A DNA stretch of 64,000 bases from Calamus simplicifolius (Eukaryota; Streptophyta; Magnoliopsida; Arecales; Arecaceae): positions 1,363,753-1,427,752 of the forward strand of contig UESW01004566.1 in assembly GCA_900491605.1 (NCBI GenBank), written 5' to 3'. Of this stretch, positions 11,902 through 23,860 are shown piece by piece. The position numbers were made by a program, and so were the translations under genes. Under the pieces are notes generated by a model. It was given only the letters and a program-made list of their open reading frames with translations, was not told the origin of the DNA and searched no databases. Positions within the stretch are counted from its first letter, which is position 1. Each line of letters begins with the position of its first letter.

Positions 11902-12133
11902 GTGATGCTGAAGAGGAAAGGAAAGAAGATGGGGATCGAGAGGAGGGGTGGAGGGAAGTGTCAGAGAGAAAGAAGGAGGGAGGGTGCCTGTGCCAAAAAA
12001 GAAAGGGAAAGAGGGAGAAGACGGGATGCTAAGAGTAATTTAAATTTATTTTTTTTAATTAAAAAGATGTCCCAAACAATTTGAGCGGTGCAAATAAAAA
12101 TTTTCGATCAAAAACTGGTTGTCCAACACCTAC

Positions 12134-12347
12134 TTCCAGCTAATAAACAGCAGCTGGCTTCAGTTTGGCTAAGAAATGGACAATATATATATATACAAAA
12201 CGCGGAAGTCAATTTGTGAGTTTTGTAATGTTTCAAAAGCTTCTAGCTAATCAACAGCAGCTGGCTTCAGTTTGGCTAAGAAATGGATAATATATATATA
12301 TACAAAACGCGGAAGTCAATTTGTGAGTTTTGTAATGTTTCAAAAGC
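12134..12347. repeat. 107-bp tandem duplication
   Basis: Two nearly identical 107-bp copies (12,134-12,240 and 12,241-12,347) sharing CAGCAGCTGGCTTCAGTTTG and a TATATATATATACAAAACGC stretch, with only a few differences. They lie just right of the Mutator-like end. No gene is seen in them. Confidence 0.92.
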
Positions 12348-15200
12348 GTGACGGCAAGTCCTACTACATCCTACTTTCAAGCGAAAACGATGGACGCGTT
12401 GCTTCCCACCGCGGCTCTCTCTTCCTTCCCACTCTCTATTTCCCCGTCATTCCACCAAACTCTTATCCACACATTAATTTAAAACGATATGCATCCGGCG
12501 TCATCTCCAGCCACACACTGTTCAACGTGTTTTTTCCTTGGATGAACCATCTGGCACAAAACTCTCGTGCCTTTGCCTGTTCGAATTTGAAGTGCGAGGT
12601 GTTGGAGAGAGACGCATCAAGTTATGTCCACTCCAAAAACGTCGGTACCGTGCATCAACCATCCGAAGATGACTTGGCTGGCGAGCGAGTATGTTGGTGG
12701 CCTTTCGATTCACCAAGTTGGATAAGAAACAAGTGCGTCGGTGGGACAAGGCCATGTGGCCTGTTATTTTCAATTAGAGTCTACCAATGCTCCAAAGCTC
12801 CGAGAATCTTTATAGAGTTATTTATTTACAGCATATCTACCAAGAACCAATTTGCGGATGATAATTTTTTCGTTTACTTGATCAGTATCATTTTTAACGA
12901 ATTAAATTTTTTAAAATAAATAGTTATTAATGATTAAATAGGTAAATAAATAAATAATTATTAATGACTAAACTGATAAACAATCCTCTGCCTCATTCTT
13001 GTTTACCATTTTTATTTTTTAGCTTTAATATAATATATTAATATAATATATTAATATAAAAAATTTAAAATAAATAAATATATATACTAAAAAATCTAGT
13101 AAAACATGTTTAAATCTTCAGGTCCTTCTTTCATGCAACCATTAAACATCAAAATCAAAACTTTTTATTAATATTTTTTTAAAAAATTAATAAAATAAAT
13201 TTTTTTTTTTTTATGCAAAATCAAATAAGTATTCATTGGTATCTGTTTATTCGTTGATTTTGTTAACTATAACGATTTAACAGGATAAAAAAAAAAATGA
13301 AAAGATTTTCACTCCAATAGATGCTTTGGGCCATTGTCATCCCTAGCTTGAAAAGCTCTAAGCTATCTTATCACATGTCTACAAATAAGATAACGTTTAG
13401 ACTAAGAAAATAGGCCGGGATCCTATGAGTGGTACGCTTTTTAATCCCTCATCCATCCATGCGCGACTGCTGCTTACTTATCGGCAAGCCCCACCATCAA
13501 ACAAAAAAGAGAAAAATTTAAGCTCTGATGGATGGACGAAAGTGTGGGATGTGCATTGCACCCGCGCAGGATACTAACCTTGAGAATAATTGGCCAAATG
13601 ATATTTTCTTCTTCTTCTTTTTCTTTTCGCTCAAAAAGGATTTTTTTTTTACTTTATAAATTTTTTGCATCCCTATATTGTGGGAATAAATAATTTTTTT
13701 TTTTTTTTTTCCCCCCTCTATGTTCTAATTATATGTTGTAGGTTCATAAGCTTGTTAGATAGGATCAAGAATCCACAAATTTCAAATTCAATTCATATTT
13801 GAATCAAGTGAATAATTTTAATTTATATTGAACCAAAATGGATATGATATTTATCAGATCATTGCGACCAAGTTGAGTTATAGATAATCCAAATATAATG
13901 TATAAATGCATATATATTAATTATGTCATGAATAATAACAAGTAATTTATAATCATCGTCGGCAATCCATTCTATAAAAGATTTGACTTACAAATACGTA
14001 ATTAACATTACACAATAATGGCTAACTATATTAATTATTGTGAATTAGTGGATGGTTTTTGAAATATTATATAAGTTTTAAATTTGATTGGATTAATTTA
14101 AATAAGAACTTAATCATCTAAATCCAATCATTATTAAAATAATTATAATATTTTATTTCATATTGGATTGAATCGGATTCTATATTACTTTTAAATAAAA
14201 AGTGGACCAATTCAGTTCATTTTATTGCAGATTTTATAAAAGTTATTTTTGATGGATTGGGGCATCTCGATTCAACCGGTGCATCAACAATTATTTGGAA
14301 TCATTAATAGTGAACAAGTTTTGCTTGCATTGGGCTGTTTATTTGCAAACTGAATCTGTTTTTATTGTTGAATTAGCGAAAGCATGTTATTGCTTTCAGG
14401 TGGCGGTATCTCACTTCTAACAATCAAACATTATTTTGAAAGATAATTTAACAGTAATGATTTGTTGAATTTGAGACAAAGATGATTATTTTCATCTCGT
14501 TTTAGGAATTTTGAGGTAACCTTATCAATATGGTTTAAGATTCATTTGTCAACGTGTTTTTTTTTTTTTAAAAAAAAAGCAAACTAGGGGTTTGATTTCA
14601 TGATAAAGATTGAATCATACTCTAGGTTTCATCTTAAATTATTCCAATTATTATAGTTGAAGTCTCAACTCACCTTAACTCATCTAAGCTTTTTTTTTCA
14701 ACTACATAGGATCGGCTACATGAATCTACTTCTTCACTCTATTCTATTCAGGTCCTCACCTATGATCGACAGTCTTATCCTCCTTGCCCTCAAGCCTGAT
14801 TGATGCCTTCAATGCCCCCAAAAATCTAATATCGATAAGCTACCCGGATAACCCTCGGGTTCGGGTTGCAGTCAATCCTAATTTGGATCAATTACAAATT
14901 GACCGGATTAAACTCGGGTCTTTTGGGTTTAGGTTGGGCAAACATGAGTTTAAACATTGCTGTAAATCAGGTTTGGTGGGCCGGGTTCGGATTGAACCCG
15001 ATCCAAATTGCACCCCTAGTTAAAGCCTATAAAATAATATTTGTGCGATTATAGCTCCTTTTTATTATTAAAATAATAATAATATATTGAAAAAAAGGTC
15101 GAATGCTTGCTCACGAATTACGATGCTCCCTAATCGCATGGCAATCTTGTAAGTCCGCATGAAATCTAATGTTAAATATCACTCTGCATAAAAAAAAAAA
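12348..15200. other. AT-rich intergenic spacer
   Basis: Mostly AT-rich with several poly(A)/poly(T) runs. An open frame at 12,272-12,919 shows no known motif. Around 14,690-14,790 the sequence GGATCGGCTACATGAATC resembles a segment found in plant SINEs. At 14,830-15,019 a block ends in TTGCACCCCTAG, like the end of some small DNA transposons. Neither could be given boundaries. No confident gene. Confidence 0.55.
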
Positions 15201-15249
15201 AAACAGTAATTTTGCAGCTAGCCGGCAAACCAGCAGCGGGAAGAGCTGG

Positions 15250-15545
15250 CGTCAACGGACGCCAAATTCGATTCAAATCCAGCGGAATCTTTCTCCTCTC
15301 TCCCCAAGGATTCCCAGCCTTGAGCCTCACCTCCTATTACTTCCTGCTTCGCGTTCCTCTCGCTCGCGCGAGCGGAGGAAGTGGGAAAAATAGAGAAGAA
15401 GATGGACTTCTCTCTCGCCCGCTTGCTCGGAAAAGGAAGAATCTAGGGTTTTACTCCAGAATCTAGGGCTTGGATTCAGAAGATTACTCTATCAGGGGCT
15501 TTGGGGTGCTTTTTTCTTCCTCCGGATTCGGCGTTCTTCGACTTG
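15250..15545 (+). promoter_or_regulatory. Probable 5' UTR exon 1 of the Mei2-like gene with telo-box-like motif
   Basis: A CT-rich leader-like segment ends at a strong donor (TTG|GTAAGT, intron from 15,546) whose best acceptor is TTTGCACAG at 16,897. AGGGTTTT at 15,445-15,452 matches the telo-box often found in plant leaders. The transcription start is not defined; no convincing TATA box was located. The exon has no clear in-frame coding link to the downstream start. Confidence 0.55.
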
Positions 15546-16905
15546 GTAAGTGGCTCTGCATTCCATCTCCCACGTTTGTTTGGTGATCTTTGAGTTTGCT
15601 AAAAAGGTGTGATCTTTGCAAGTCTTTGCGGTCCTGTGTGAGTTTTGGATGCTAAAGGTGGAATTGTGTTTTTATTTACTATTGCCTACCTTGTAGTTCT
15701 TTAACTGATCGGCATGTTTTGGTTAATCCATGACTGTTTTCTTTTAAATGCTCGAGACGAAATTTTCGTTATTTTTAGTCCTATTACTTCTTAGCCGCAA
15801 AGAAAAATTTGTTCTTTTGCGAAAAAATTGTATCAAGTTTGAGGTGGTATTGTTAAGTTTATAAGCACGATAACCGCTACCTAATTGTCCGCCACAGGCT
15901 TCGTATTTCACCATTCTGCCAATATTAGTTTTTATGTAATCCTTCATGACAATTTTCATGCATGTTAGTTTTGTCTGGCCTCCTTATATCTGACCTTTTG
16001 ACACAAATCCAAGCCTCGATTTGTAAGATCTTAGTTGCATGTGATTGCAACGAGGAGATGTGATTGGTAAATGCGCGAGTTAAATTGGTTTTCTTGTAAT
16101 TCTTTGACATAGAGAAGTAAACTTGGCATGGCATCTCACTTCTCTTCTGGTTTAAGATAAACCTATTTGGTATGCCAACAAATATCGATAAAAGCAAAAA
16201 AGAATAGCATCTTACTTTTCTTCTGGTTTAGGATGAACCTATTTTGTATGACAACAAATATAGATAAAAGCAAAAAAGAAACTCTAAGTTTCCATGTTAG
16301 TTTGGATATTGTTATTTGCCTTCATTGATCTTTTAGATTTTGAATTTAATAGTTGACCCATATTGACGGTCCTTCAAAAGTTAGCCTATATTACAGTTGC
16401 CTGTTGTATCACATGATTTTCATTCTAGATCTACATGTGGATGTGAGTAGAGATCACCTTATAAGCCAGCACATATATTTCTCCTCTTCTGTGAAGGCTT
16501 CACCTGACATTTGTTGACCCCGCACCATGTGATACATGGTTTTTCGCAAACACTCCTTTAGTTTGGATTAAGCAAAAGAGGGAACATGAGATTTGATATC
16601 ATGCTATATTTTTTTCTCAACTCTATTACGATATGATGAGGAATCTTCAAATTTTTTTAGCTATGATTTTTCTGCTTTCAAAATTGGGCTTTCCTATAAT
16701 TCCTGGAATCATGGTACATGGGACACCTCTTTTGCATTTGACCTCTGAAGTCACATGAGCTCTGAATTGAGAGGTAGAAATAGTGATAAGGTGGCTAGCT
16801 CTTTAGAAGTGAGCTTAGCTCTGAAAATTTGTATTGACTTACTAATTCCTCCAAACGTACTCTCTCTGATCCTGCCTATTGTTGCAACTTTGCACAGGCA
16901 ATGCA

Positions 16906-19900
16906 ATGGAGCAGACTTCAAATCATTTTTCTGTCACAGGTAAATTAGAACAAAATATCATTCCTCTCTGCCTAGTTTTAAGGAAATTCATTCATCGTTG
17001 TTTTATTGTATCGACTTATCATACAGGTCGCTTAAATACCCCTTCCCTATCAGTGAATATCACTCCAAAGTTTGGAAACAGTGCACAGGAGATTCCATCT
17101 GGTTTCAATGCTCATCATGAATCTAATGATGTGAGTCTCTTTTCAAGCTCATTGCCGGTTCTTCCACATGAGAAATGTAAGTCATTATTTTTTATGTCAT
17201 CATCACTTGTCAAATACTTTATATTGAATTGCTTTTTATGCATATTTTACTATTTCTGTTTCCATTCAGTAAATTTTACAGATTCAGAATGTGGGATACA
17301 GTCTAGTATAGATGCTTCATCTAAGGTACATAAACTCAGTGATGACATAGAGTGTGAGGATTCTTTTGAAGAATTTGCTCAACAAGGGAGTTTGTTACCT
17401 GATGATGAAGATGAGCTCCTTGCGGGCATAATGGATGATTTTGACCTAAGTGGGCTGCCTGGTCAAGTGGAGGATTTGGAAGAGTGCGATCTTTTTGGCA
17501 GCAGTGGGGGTATGGAGTTGGATCTTGATCCCACAGAGAGCCTTACCACAAGTTTGGCAAAGACACATATCAGCGATAATCATGTGGGGAATGGGACTGT
17601 TCAGTATAGCCTTCCAAATGGTGTTGGAACTGTTGCTGGAGAACATCCATATGGAGAGCATCCTTCTAGGACATTATTCGTTCGGAACATTAATAGCAAT
17701 GTGGAAGACGCAGAACTGCGATCTCTTTTTGAGGTAAGTCTTTGCCTTATAGTTCTTTTCTAATATCAGTTGATGCAATATTGCAGTTATATCATGCTGA
17801 TCTAGTTTCTGGTTTCATATGACTTCACCATCTCATATTTTTCTTGTGTAATGCTTATGTATTGTCCCCTTTCCTTTTTGATATTTTCATGTCTTTAAAA
17901 AAATATTGAGTGTCAAAATTCCCTTCTTTGGCAGATCATGTTGATCTCAATGTTAAAAGATGAAAAGATATAATCTTGTAACTTTTGAAAGATTTGAGAG
18001 GCAAAATATACTTGTTTTCTTTTAAATTTCACCTTTGCATTCATAGAAGTGAGCTGCAGTGGGTGACATTACCAAAGGATATGTGGGATATGGATGATAA
18101 TTTGGTGCAAATGGAATAGATAGAGAATACAGTCACTAAAGGAAGTATTTACAGATGCGGGCTGGAGCATATAAATGTCTTCTATACTTATGCATGTATT
18201 CTATAATCTCACCAGAACAGTTGGCTTCAAGATGCTGAAAATTTATTAACACATAATGCCTAATTATCATAGACAATACTAAGGAAACTTTTCCTTAGTC
18301 AGAGGAAATTTTGCCTAAAAGGGAGTATCGCAGGTATTGCAAGCAACCAATCCATATACCAGTCAAAGGCTACCTGTTTAAGTGTTGAGACATGATTGTT
18401 TTTAGTTATAATTATGGTGACTCTACTTTGTGTTTTATCAAGGAGAAAAGTATTATAAGCTTGATCTTCTAGTGTCATTTTACAATGTTGTTATGTCCTT
18501 TTTAATGATTTATTGTTTCTGGGTGTATTAATTGTACTTTAAGTAATCCAACTTTAGAGTAACAAGCACTTGTTCTCTGATGCTTCCCCTTCATATCTTC
18601 TTTGGTATTGAGAGGAGTTGAAATAGGAACTTTTGGATGGTCTTAGACTCCTGGTGGCGGAAAAGATTCTTTAGTCCATTGGCATTTCTTAGGTTGCATA
18701 CAAGTATCTGATTCATTGTGGCAGGTAGAAAAATTAGTCAGGTGATGCTCTAACTCTTTTTTTTTTGGTTGCTTCTCTCCTTATTGGGATTGCAAACTAC
18801 ATGATTCTGGACTCCTGAGGACATCATAACTTCATATTCCTATTCAAAGCCCGTTTTGTTGAGTGTCAGCCAAATCATATCTAATCTGGTTGTAGTTATA
18901 GAAGTGTTACCATTGATCACATTTGAAATATCTGCTATATTTTTCCGTCTCCAAGAGGCAGCAAAGGTGGAAGGTTGGAAGCAAAAGGACCCATGGCTAA
19001 AAGAAAGGGAAACAATTCCATCGTTGATGATGTTGATGATGAAGGCATGTGTCCATTGCATTTAAGAAAGGAGAAATAAAGGCACCTCCTTTGTTTTGGC
19101 CACTGTAGGCATCAATTTTACTCCATCATACATTTTAAGGGAATATTACCTAATGTAAAATAAATAAGAATGATCGAGTCTCATAACCACCAGACAATGT
19201 CAGAAGAATGAAAAAAAAAAATTATGTTTTCAAAGTAAAGAACGAATAGAAAGATAAATGCTTTGACAGTCGCTTTGAACCAAGTTTCCAGCAAAAGCAG
19301 TTTTCTCTAATATTGTTGTTGAATGTCTCTTTTAGCAGTTCAACATACTGTCTTTCTATATTGCCTCCTTCCAACTAATAGAAGCATCAATTTTGAGTCT
19401 TGTAAAATATGGTTTTTGGATGACTTTTTGTTCCTTCTGATGCTTTTCTTTTCTTTTTATTTTTTTAATCCAAACAAATTGTTGATTTGTCAACTGATGT
19501 ATGTCAGTTTACTGTTACTTTTTGCTCCTTTCTTGCAGCTATATGGGGACATTCGGACCCTTTACACTGCATGCAAACACAGGGGATTTGTGATGATATC
19601 TTACTATGATATCCGAGCGGCTCGAACTGCTATGCGTGCATTACAAAACAAGCCCTTACGGCGAAGAAAACTTGATATTCATTTTTCAATCCCAAAGGTC
19701 TGTTATAATTATGTTAAATCATTTCCATTGCTTTGATCAACATTCCTTTTTGGTCCAATCTCTTTTTGCCCTGCCTTTTTGTCAGGACAACCCATCAGAC
19801 AAAGATTTAAACCAGGGAACTCTTGTTATCTTTAACTTGGATCTATCGGTTTCAAATGATGACCTCTGCCGAATATTTGGGGCTTATGGCGAAGTCAAGG

Positions 19901-22900
19901 AGGTAGGAAGTGTTTGCTTTCTCTATTTTTTTTGAAAAATCATACTTTAGTTATATCTCGGACTCTTTATTGAGAGGTCCATCTCAGTGTTTCGTTTTGA
20001 AAAGTTGTGGCATCTTGTCATGCACATGGTACAGATAAGGGAGACACCACACAAGCGGCACCATAAATTTATTGAGTTTTATGATGTTAGAGCAGCAGAA
20101 GCAGCTCTTCGATCATTGAACAGGAGTGACATAGCTGGCAAGCGCATAAAGCTGGAACCTAGCCGTCCTGGTGGAGCTCGTCGGAAGTGTGTATATGCTC
20201 CTGCCTTTTCTTCAGCCTCCAATTACAGATCACTAAAGTTCTTCCTTTTAACCATGCTGTTTTTCTTTCTACCTTTTGCTCTATTGCGTTGTAAGATATT
20301 CTGTTATACATTAATACTTAATGATATAACCACCATCTTCTCATTGTTCATTAATATTAATAAAATGGCTAGACTCAAGAATGTCTCCTTCAGTTGCATG
20401 CAAGTGTGCGGCAAATATGTTATTTACTGATTTGTGCTACCAAAGTAAAAATTCCATCCTCAATGAATCAATGTTTTTCCAAATGTGGGCTTTAGGTCAT
20501 TCATTATCACTGCTACTAGTTAACTTCAAAAGAGGGGAAAAAGTTATGGAAGTGAATAACCCACAATATCCCTTCATCCAGATTACGGATAAGTATGGTC
20601 TGCAGTTTGTTGTTTATGGTTATCTGCAGTGAAGGACTTAATGTATTTATCCTCCTTTTTCTCCTTTGTCAAATACTGACTAGTCCAGAGTACTAAAAGG
20701 ATCTACATTTTGAATTCAGTTTGATGCTGCAGTTGAGCCAAGAACTGGAACATGATGAAACCATATGTTACAGACCTCAAGTGGGTTCACCTCTTACCAA
20801 TTCTCCTCCAGGTATATTGTATTCTTATGATAGCTATGCATGGTTGATGGCTATTTAATTTGTCAGATATTATGCTATGCAGAGATAATGGAGTTTGTTT
20901 CTTACTGTAAATGTCTCGACTTTTTTTTTAAAAAAAATTATGTTTATTTATTTATTTATTTATGTCAAAGAAACTGAGTTGTATGCATCAATAGGAGCAG
21001 GTACTTGGGCACAGTTCAGCAACCTAAATGATAATAGTAAATTACGAGACCTTAAGCAGTCCCCAACTTTAGAAGCTGTTAGTCCTATCAGAAGTAGCCA
21101 TTTGTCTGGATTAGCTTCCATACTACCTCCAATGGTGTCAAGCTCTGTGAAGATTGCTCCAATTGGTAAAAACCAGAACAAGATTAACCATGCTGACCAG
21201 GTTCTCTCACCCAGAAATTCAACATATGGAGTTCCATTTCAGCATTCTCATTCCTTTCCAGAGCATAGAGGTGCCTTGCTTCCAAATACTATCTCAAACA
21301 CGGAATTTTATCTTCTTTTGATCCCCCGACTTCCAGCACTTCTAGGATGGGAACGTTGACTGGAACCCAGTCTCTTTGGGGTAGTCCAACTCTTTATTCT
21401 GAGCATACTCAATCTCCTTTGCCAGAATCATCTATGGGACATTCATTCATGTTCAACAGGCAGAAGCAGTGCTTCCCTTATTCAGTTCATCATGGCTCTT
21501 TCCCTGATTCATCGCATCATGCTGGACCTGCTCCATCCGGTATTCCTTTCGAGAGGCATTTTGGCTATTTCCCAGAGTCACCAGAGACATCAATTAAGAG
21601 CCCAGTTTCTTTTGGAAGTATGGCCATTGGCAGGAATGAGGGGAATTTGATGATGGATATGGATGTTCAAGGTCTGATGAACCCTGGAGTTGCTCTGCCT
21701 GGAAATATTTCTGAGAATAGGGCACCTGGTTGCAAAATAATGTCATCACAAAGATTTGGGCCTATGGTTCTTGGTAATGCTCCATATATTGGACATGGAT
21801 CTAGTGGTATGGAGGGGTTATTCGAAGGTCGGCGGAATCACCAAAGTGATAATGGGAGTCAATCAGATAGCAAGAGACAGTTCCAGCTTGACTTGAATAA
21901 GATTATCAGTGGGGAGGATACAAGGACAACATTAATGATAAAAAACATCCCAAATAAGTATATTCTTTATTTTCCACTTTAATTTACTAAAATTGTTGGT
22001 TAAAATATTTACAGACTGAGCACAGTCTTGATTATTTTACAGGTACACCTCAAATATGCTGTTAACAGCCATTGATGAAAATCACAGGGGTACTTATGAC
22101 TTTCTCTATTTACCCATCGATTTCAAGGTAATTCCCATGTGTTTGGAAAAAAATATTTTTGATGATCATTTCTTCTTGAATTGATTGTCTTCTACTGTTG
22201 CAGAATAAGTGCAATGTGGGTTATGCATTCATAAATATGCTGTCTCCTTCATTCGTCATCTCCTTCTATCAGGTGCTTCCTCCACTCTTACATAGCATCA
22301 CAAACTCTTGGAATTATTCGTTTCATTTGAACAATAAAAGTTGAAGCCCCATAGAATCACTCAGTAGTTGGACACAAGTATTAGTGGGAGGTTTATGGTT
22401 TGCATTGCAATTGGTCTGGCATCTTAAATTTGAAAGTTAAATTATAGGCTTTTGTGGTAGCATAATAAGCTTTGGTATTGAACATTGCTTATATACATGT
22501 GCAGACATTCAATGGGAAAAGATGGGAGAAGTTCAATAGCGAGAAAGTTGCAGCATTGGCATATGCTCGGATCCAGGGCAAAGCAGCACTTGTTGCCCAC
22601 TTCCAGAATTCAAGCTTGATGAACGAAGACAAACGGTGCCGCCCCATTCTCTTCAATTCCGAGGGGCCAGAGGCTGGCAATCAGGTATAAGTAGTGAAGC
22701 CTGTTTATTGAAACTTATTCACCTTTTATAAAATAGAATAAAGTAATATGCAACCCCCCCCCCCCCCTGAAAAAAGAGAATTAAAAACAAACACAAACAA
22801 TGGAAATGCATGCACATAAAATTGTATAGTGCTGATGTAACAAAGTTATATCATTCCCATGTGCTAACTCTGAACCTTTAGTGTGACCCTGAAATACTTA

Positions 22901-23255
22901 AATCTGCATATAGTTCAATAACAGAAGGCCTGTTGTCTTTTTTGTTTGCAACACTCAACACATCAAGTTCATGCTGCATGGTGTGCTTGCATGCACACAC
23001 ATGCTTAGGCCTGCACCCGCTCATCCACGTACAAACTCATTTGCATGCATATATTTTGTATGTTGAATGACCGTCAACACCTAACATGCCTTTCAGGACC
23101 TCTTCATACCAAATGGTACGAATATTCAAGTGCGTCAGCAAGATGGGACTTATTTGGCTCAGGAGAACAAGCCACAGCCTTTAACAAGGGACATGTCTGA
23201 AAGTCCAGCAAAGAACAAAGCAAACGAGAAACCAGAGAACAACAGCCTTCCTTGA
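16906..23255 (+). CDS. Mei2-like RNA-binding protein (three RRMs), with a frameshift
   Basis: Spliced gene, coding exons by GT-AG and frame: 16906-16939, 17027-17176, 17270-17733, 19539-19697, 19786-19902, 20035-20186, 20720-20811, 21001-21957, 22043-22127, 22204-22272, 22505-22684, 23097-23255. The total of 2,618 nt is one short of 873 codons: one base appears missing near 21,299-21,303 in the large exon, which otherwise stops at 21,359. RRM1 (about residues 195-269) has TLFVRNI and RGFVMISY. RRM2 (about 280-355) has TLVIFNL and HKFIEFYD. The C-terminal Mei2-type RRM3 (about 697-820) has TTLMIKNIPNKY and CNVGYAFIN. Between them is the family motif SLFSSSLPVLPHEK (N-terminal) and TGTQSLWGSP (middle). 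Plant Mei2-like proteins act in meiosis and vegetative growth, probably by binding RNA. The start chosen has a good context (GCAATGG), but an upstream coding exon cannot be excluded because relatives often have a longer N-terminus. Confidence 0.93.
17734..19538 (+). other. Large intron of the Mei2-like gene
   Basis: A 1.8-kb intron inside RRM1, between GAG|GTAAGTC and TTCTTGCAG|CTATATGG. It is AT-rich with no recognisable nested gene or transposon. Splitting RRM1 here restores the frame exactly (FE|LYGD). Confidence 0.8.
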
Positions 23256-23860
23256 AGTAGCTCAGGAGAAGGATTGCGTTTTGCTACTGCTAAAGAGGTA
23301 CCTCTGAATGGCAACAGCTGTAGGTATTCAAGTGTGAAAAAAAATATATATATATATATATATATATATGGAAAGGAAAAACTTCAGTGCAGTTGTATTA
23401 AGGGAACACATCCACTTTTTCGAGCGATGTGTGCGCCAAGGCACAAATCAAAACTGGAATGAAGATGATGTTAAGCAGTTTTATATTGTGTACAGAGAGA
23501 GGAAGCTTCCAGCACATAGGAATGAAGTGTAAAGGTTGCTTCAAGGTTGTCTGCTGGGTGAGTTCATCACACCTAGCTCTGTGTTATGTATTTGGTTGCT
23601 ATTGATGTGTACCATTTGTATGCATTATGTGAAATATGGTGTTTTATGGATGAGGTCAGGGAGTGGCAGGTGTTTCATATTGTACAGAAGGAACATTTCC
23701 TACTTTGTCGAGCTCAGCTGTCCTGGAGCATGGCAACTGTGTATTTGGGAATTGTATATTTCACAGCTCCTGGGCCTTTTCTTGTTCTTGTAAGATAAAA
23801 CAAAAGCTTTCAAGGGAATTTTCTTATTGATGGAAGTGGGTGTTCGTCATGCAGTGTTTT
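23256..23860 (+). other. 3' UTR region of the Mei2-like gene with TA microsatellite
   Basis: Downstream of the TGA at 23,253-23,255 the sequence is non-coding and contains a TA dinucleotide run at 23,343-23,369. A definite poly(A) site could not be set; GATAAAACAAAAG near 23,795 is one candidate. Confidence 0.5.

Larger units (their letters stand above)
1973..12105. mobile_element. Mutator-like short inverted-repeat element split by a gypsy insertion
   Basis: The sequence at 1,973-2,090 (GAAATTTCTATTTGCACTGC, then a stretch through CACCCCGTCTTCTCC) reappears inverted at about 11,985-12,105. The AAATTTCTATTTGCAC-type end is typical of plant Mutator-like miniature elements. The 9-mers next to the ends, 1,964-1,972 (GACGAAAAG) and 12,106-12,114 (GATCAAAAA), match at 6 of 9 positions and could be a decayed TSD. 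Without the chromovirus at 2,393-11,901 and its duplicated GTGAT the element would be about 0.6 kb. The inner part is pyrimidine-rich on the left and purine-rich on the right, so the inverted repeats extend well inward. No coding capacity is seen. Confidence 0.62.

Noticed and set aside
12272..12919. 215-residue ORF on plus
   Set aside because: Starts inside the tandem duplication, ends in AT-rich DNA, and shows no motif or homologous look.
14690..14800. SINE-like word GGATCGGCTACATGAATC
   Set aside because: Only a short match from memory; no A/B boxes, tail or TSD could be set.
14830..15019. Possible hAT-type miniature element ending TTGCACCCCTAG
   Set aside because: Only one end is suggestive; no matching inverted end or 8-bp duplication found.
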